A DNA stretch of 5,902 bases from contig JACMMQ010000125.1 in NCBI GenBank assembly GCA_014378955.1, positions 1 to 5,902 of the forward strand, in the 5' to 3' direction. Positions 4,973 to 5,902 of this stretch are shown here, in pieces. Source of the DNA: Clostridia bacterium (lineage in GTDB: Bacteria > Bacillota > Clostridia > SK-Y3 > JACMMQ01). The stretch's first letter is position 1; the number at the start of each line of letters is the position of its first letter. Below the pieces are notes generated by a model that saw nothing but the letters and a program-made list of their open reading frames with translations, did not search any database and was not told where the DNA came from. The position numbers and the translations under genes are program-made.

Positions 4973-5634
4973 GCAATGCCGTGATTATGACAGGTAAAAC
5001 CATTGATGATGCAATTGCATCGGCATTAAAGGCGCTTGCATTGACAAGCGATGAGGTCGTTGTAGAGGTTCTAGAAGAAGCGACAAAAGGCTTTTTAGGC
5101 ATTGGCACAAGAGAGGCAAAGGTGAGCGTAACACCTAAAAATGTTAGTGCAAAAGCCGCTAAGGACTTTTTGGTGCAGTTGTTTGAACAAATGAAGGTGG
5201 ATGTGAAGGTTGTCGTTCAACCAGCTGAAAAGGAAAATGAGCTTTCTATTGTTTTAGAGGGTACGGATATGGGCATTTTGATTGGGCGTGGCGGTGAAAC
5301 GCTTGATGCGTTGCAATATTTGACCAGTATGTCTATTAATAAGGGTCAAGAAACATACGTACGTGTACATTTGGATACAGAAAATTACCGTAAAAAGCGT
5401 GAGGAAACGTTGGTGCGGTTGGCAAACAAGGTGTCGGAGCGTGTGCAGAAATACCGTAGAAGCATTACGTTAGAGCCTATGAACCCTAATGAAAGACGTA
5501 TTATTCACTCAACACTGCACGATAGCCAGGTCGTTTCCACTTATAGTACGGGTGATGAGCCAAACCGTAAGGTGGTCGTGGCAATGAAAAACAGACAAAA
5601 AACTTCTCGTTACAATGACAATACAGGTGAATAA
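4969..5634 (+). CDS. jag: RNA-binding protein Jag (KhpB/EloR family)
   Basis: Jag is a cytoplasmic RNA-binding protein; in streptococci the homologue KhpB/EloR works with KhpA in control of cell elongation. The 221-residue product has the full domain order: an N-terminal Jag domain (about 1-55) with KGFLGIGTREAKV (40-52); a KH domain (about 75-150) with the GRGG RNA-binding loop at 106-109 in ILIGRGGETLDALQYL; and an R3H domain (about 150-212) with R176 and H180 in NERRIIHSTLHD. The ATG at 4969 overlaps the yidC stop codon as ATGA, and GGAGG at 4954-4958 lies within the end of yidC, so translation is coupled. An intrinsic terminator 21 nt downstream makes it the last gene of the run; in many Firmicutes mnmE follows, but here a terminator and repeat come next. 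Confidence 0.95.
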   Translation: MSNAVIMTGKTIDDAIASALKALALTSDEVVVEVLEEATKGFLGIGTREAKVSVTPKNVSAKAAKDFLVQLFEQMKVDVKVVVQPAEKENELSIVLEGTDMGILIGRGGETLDALQYLTSMSINKGQETYVRVHLDTENYRKKREETLVRLANKVSERVQKYRRSITLEPMNPNERRIIHSTLHDSQVVSTYSTGDEPNRKVVVAMKNRQKTSRYNDNTGE

Positions 5635-5654
5635 GGGTAATAAAAGATAAAACG

Positions 5655-5687
5655 TGTGGCGAGAGTATTAGTCTTGCCACATTTTTT
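5655..5687 (+). terminator. Intrinsic terminator after jag
   Basis: Arms 5655-5664 and 5672-5681 form a 10-bp stem (one G-T wobble) with a 7-nt loop, followed at once by six T (5682-5687). This is a canonical Rho-independent terminator ending the rnpA-yidD-yidC-jag unit. Confidence 0.9.
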
Positions 5688-5703
5688 CGTAGAGGACGTT
5701 TAC

Positions 5704-5902
5704 GTGGGCGCTGCCCACACCCGCCCCTTTTTGAAAAAAGGGGACAAAAACTTTAATAGGGTAATTTTAATTGGTAGACATTAAAGTTTTAATCAATTTT
5801 TTTCAAAAAATTGCGGGTTTCAAAAGGGCGGCGCCCTTTGTTGTCGACAGCAGTCGACGAAATCCAAACACTACAAATTTTACTCAATTTTTTTCAAAAA
5901 AA
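5704..5902 (-). repeat. Hairpin-chain dispersed repeat, copy 3 (inverted, running off the edge)
   Basis: This copy reads on the minus strand, opposite to copies 1 and 2. In plus-strand order it shows stem G (5704-5718), stem E (5724-5743, CCCC/GGGG), stem D (AAAACTTTAAT 5747-5757 with 5780-5790), stem C (5794-5813), stem B (AAAGGGC 5823-5829 with GCCCTTT 5833-5839) and stem F (GTCGAC 5843-5848 with 5853-5858). Stems B and F have sequences unlike copies 1 and 2 yet still pair. Stem A is absent from its expected place; instead a second stem-C-like sequence begins at 5885 and is cut by the window edge. The copy follows the jag terminator. Confidence 0.85.

Overview
The window is the chromosomal replication origin neighbourhood of a low-GC Gram-positive bacterium (Firmicutes/Bacillota). 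The gene content and order point to this: dnaN and dnaA run leftward, rpmH, rnpA, yidD, yidC and jag run rightward, and DnaA boxes fill both non-coding gaps around dnaA. The AT-rich sequence, strong GGAGG ribosome binding sites, sigma-A style promoters and a short YidC without a lipoprotein signal fit class Clostridia best. That class assignment is inference; nothing here fixes the genus.

Left to right: the first 191 codons of dnaN (minus strand, cut by the window edge); a 516-bp gap holding an AT-rich stretch, five DnaA-trio trinucleotides, a GC clamp and several DnaA boxes, followed by copy 1 of a structured repeat; complete dnaA (minus); a 786-bp gap with the dnaA promoter, a second DnaA-box cluster and the rpmH promoter; rpmH; a terminator; repeat copy 2; then rnpA, yidD, yidC and jag in a tight run (gaps of 8 and 12 nt, then a 4-nt overlap); a second terminator; and repeat copy 3 in inverted orientation, running off the right edge.

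The genes form two divergent units that both move away from the origin, so transcription and replication are co-directional. DnaA opens the origin and DnaN is the sliding clamp. On the right, L34 belongs to the ribosome, RnpA matures tRNA, YidD and YidC insert membrane proteins, and Jag is an RNA-binding KH/R3H protein.

The part not explained by known genes is the roughly 220-bp dispersed repeat. It is a chain of about seven hairpins. Differences between copies repeatedly fall on both sides of a stem and restore pairing, so structure appears to be kept while sequence changes. It encodes no convincing protein, and one copy separates rpmH (with its terminator) from rnpA.
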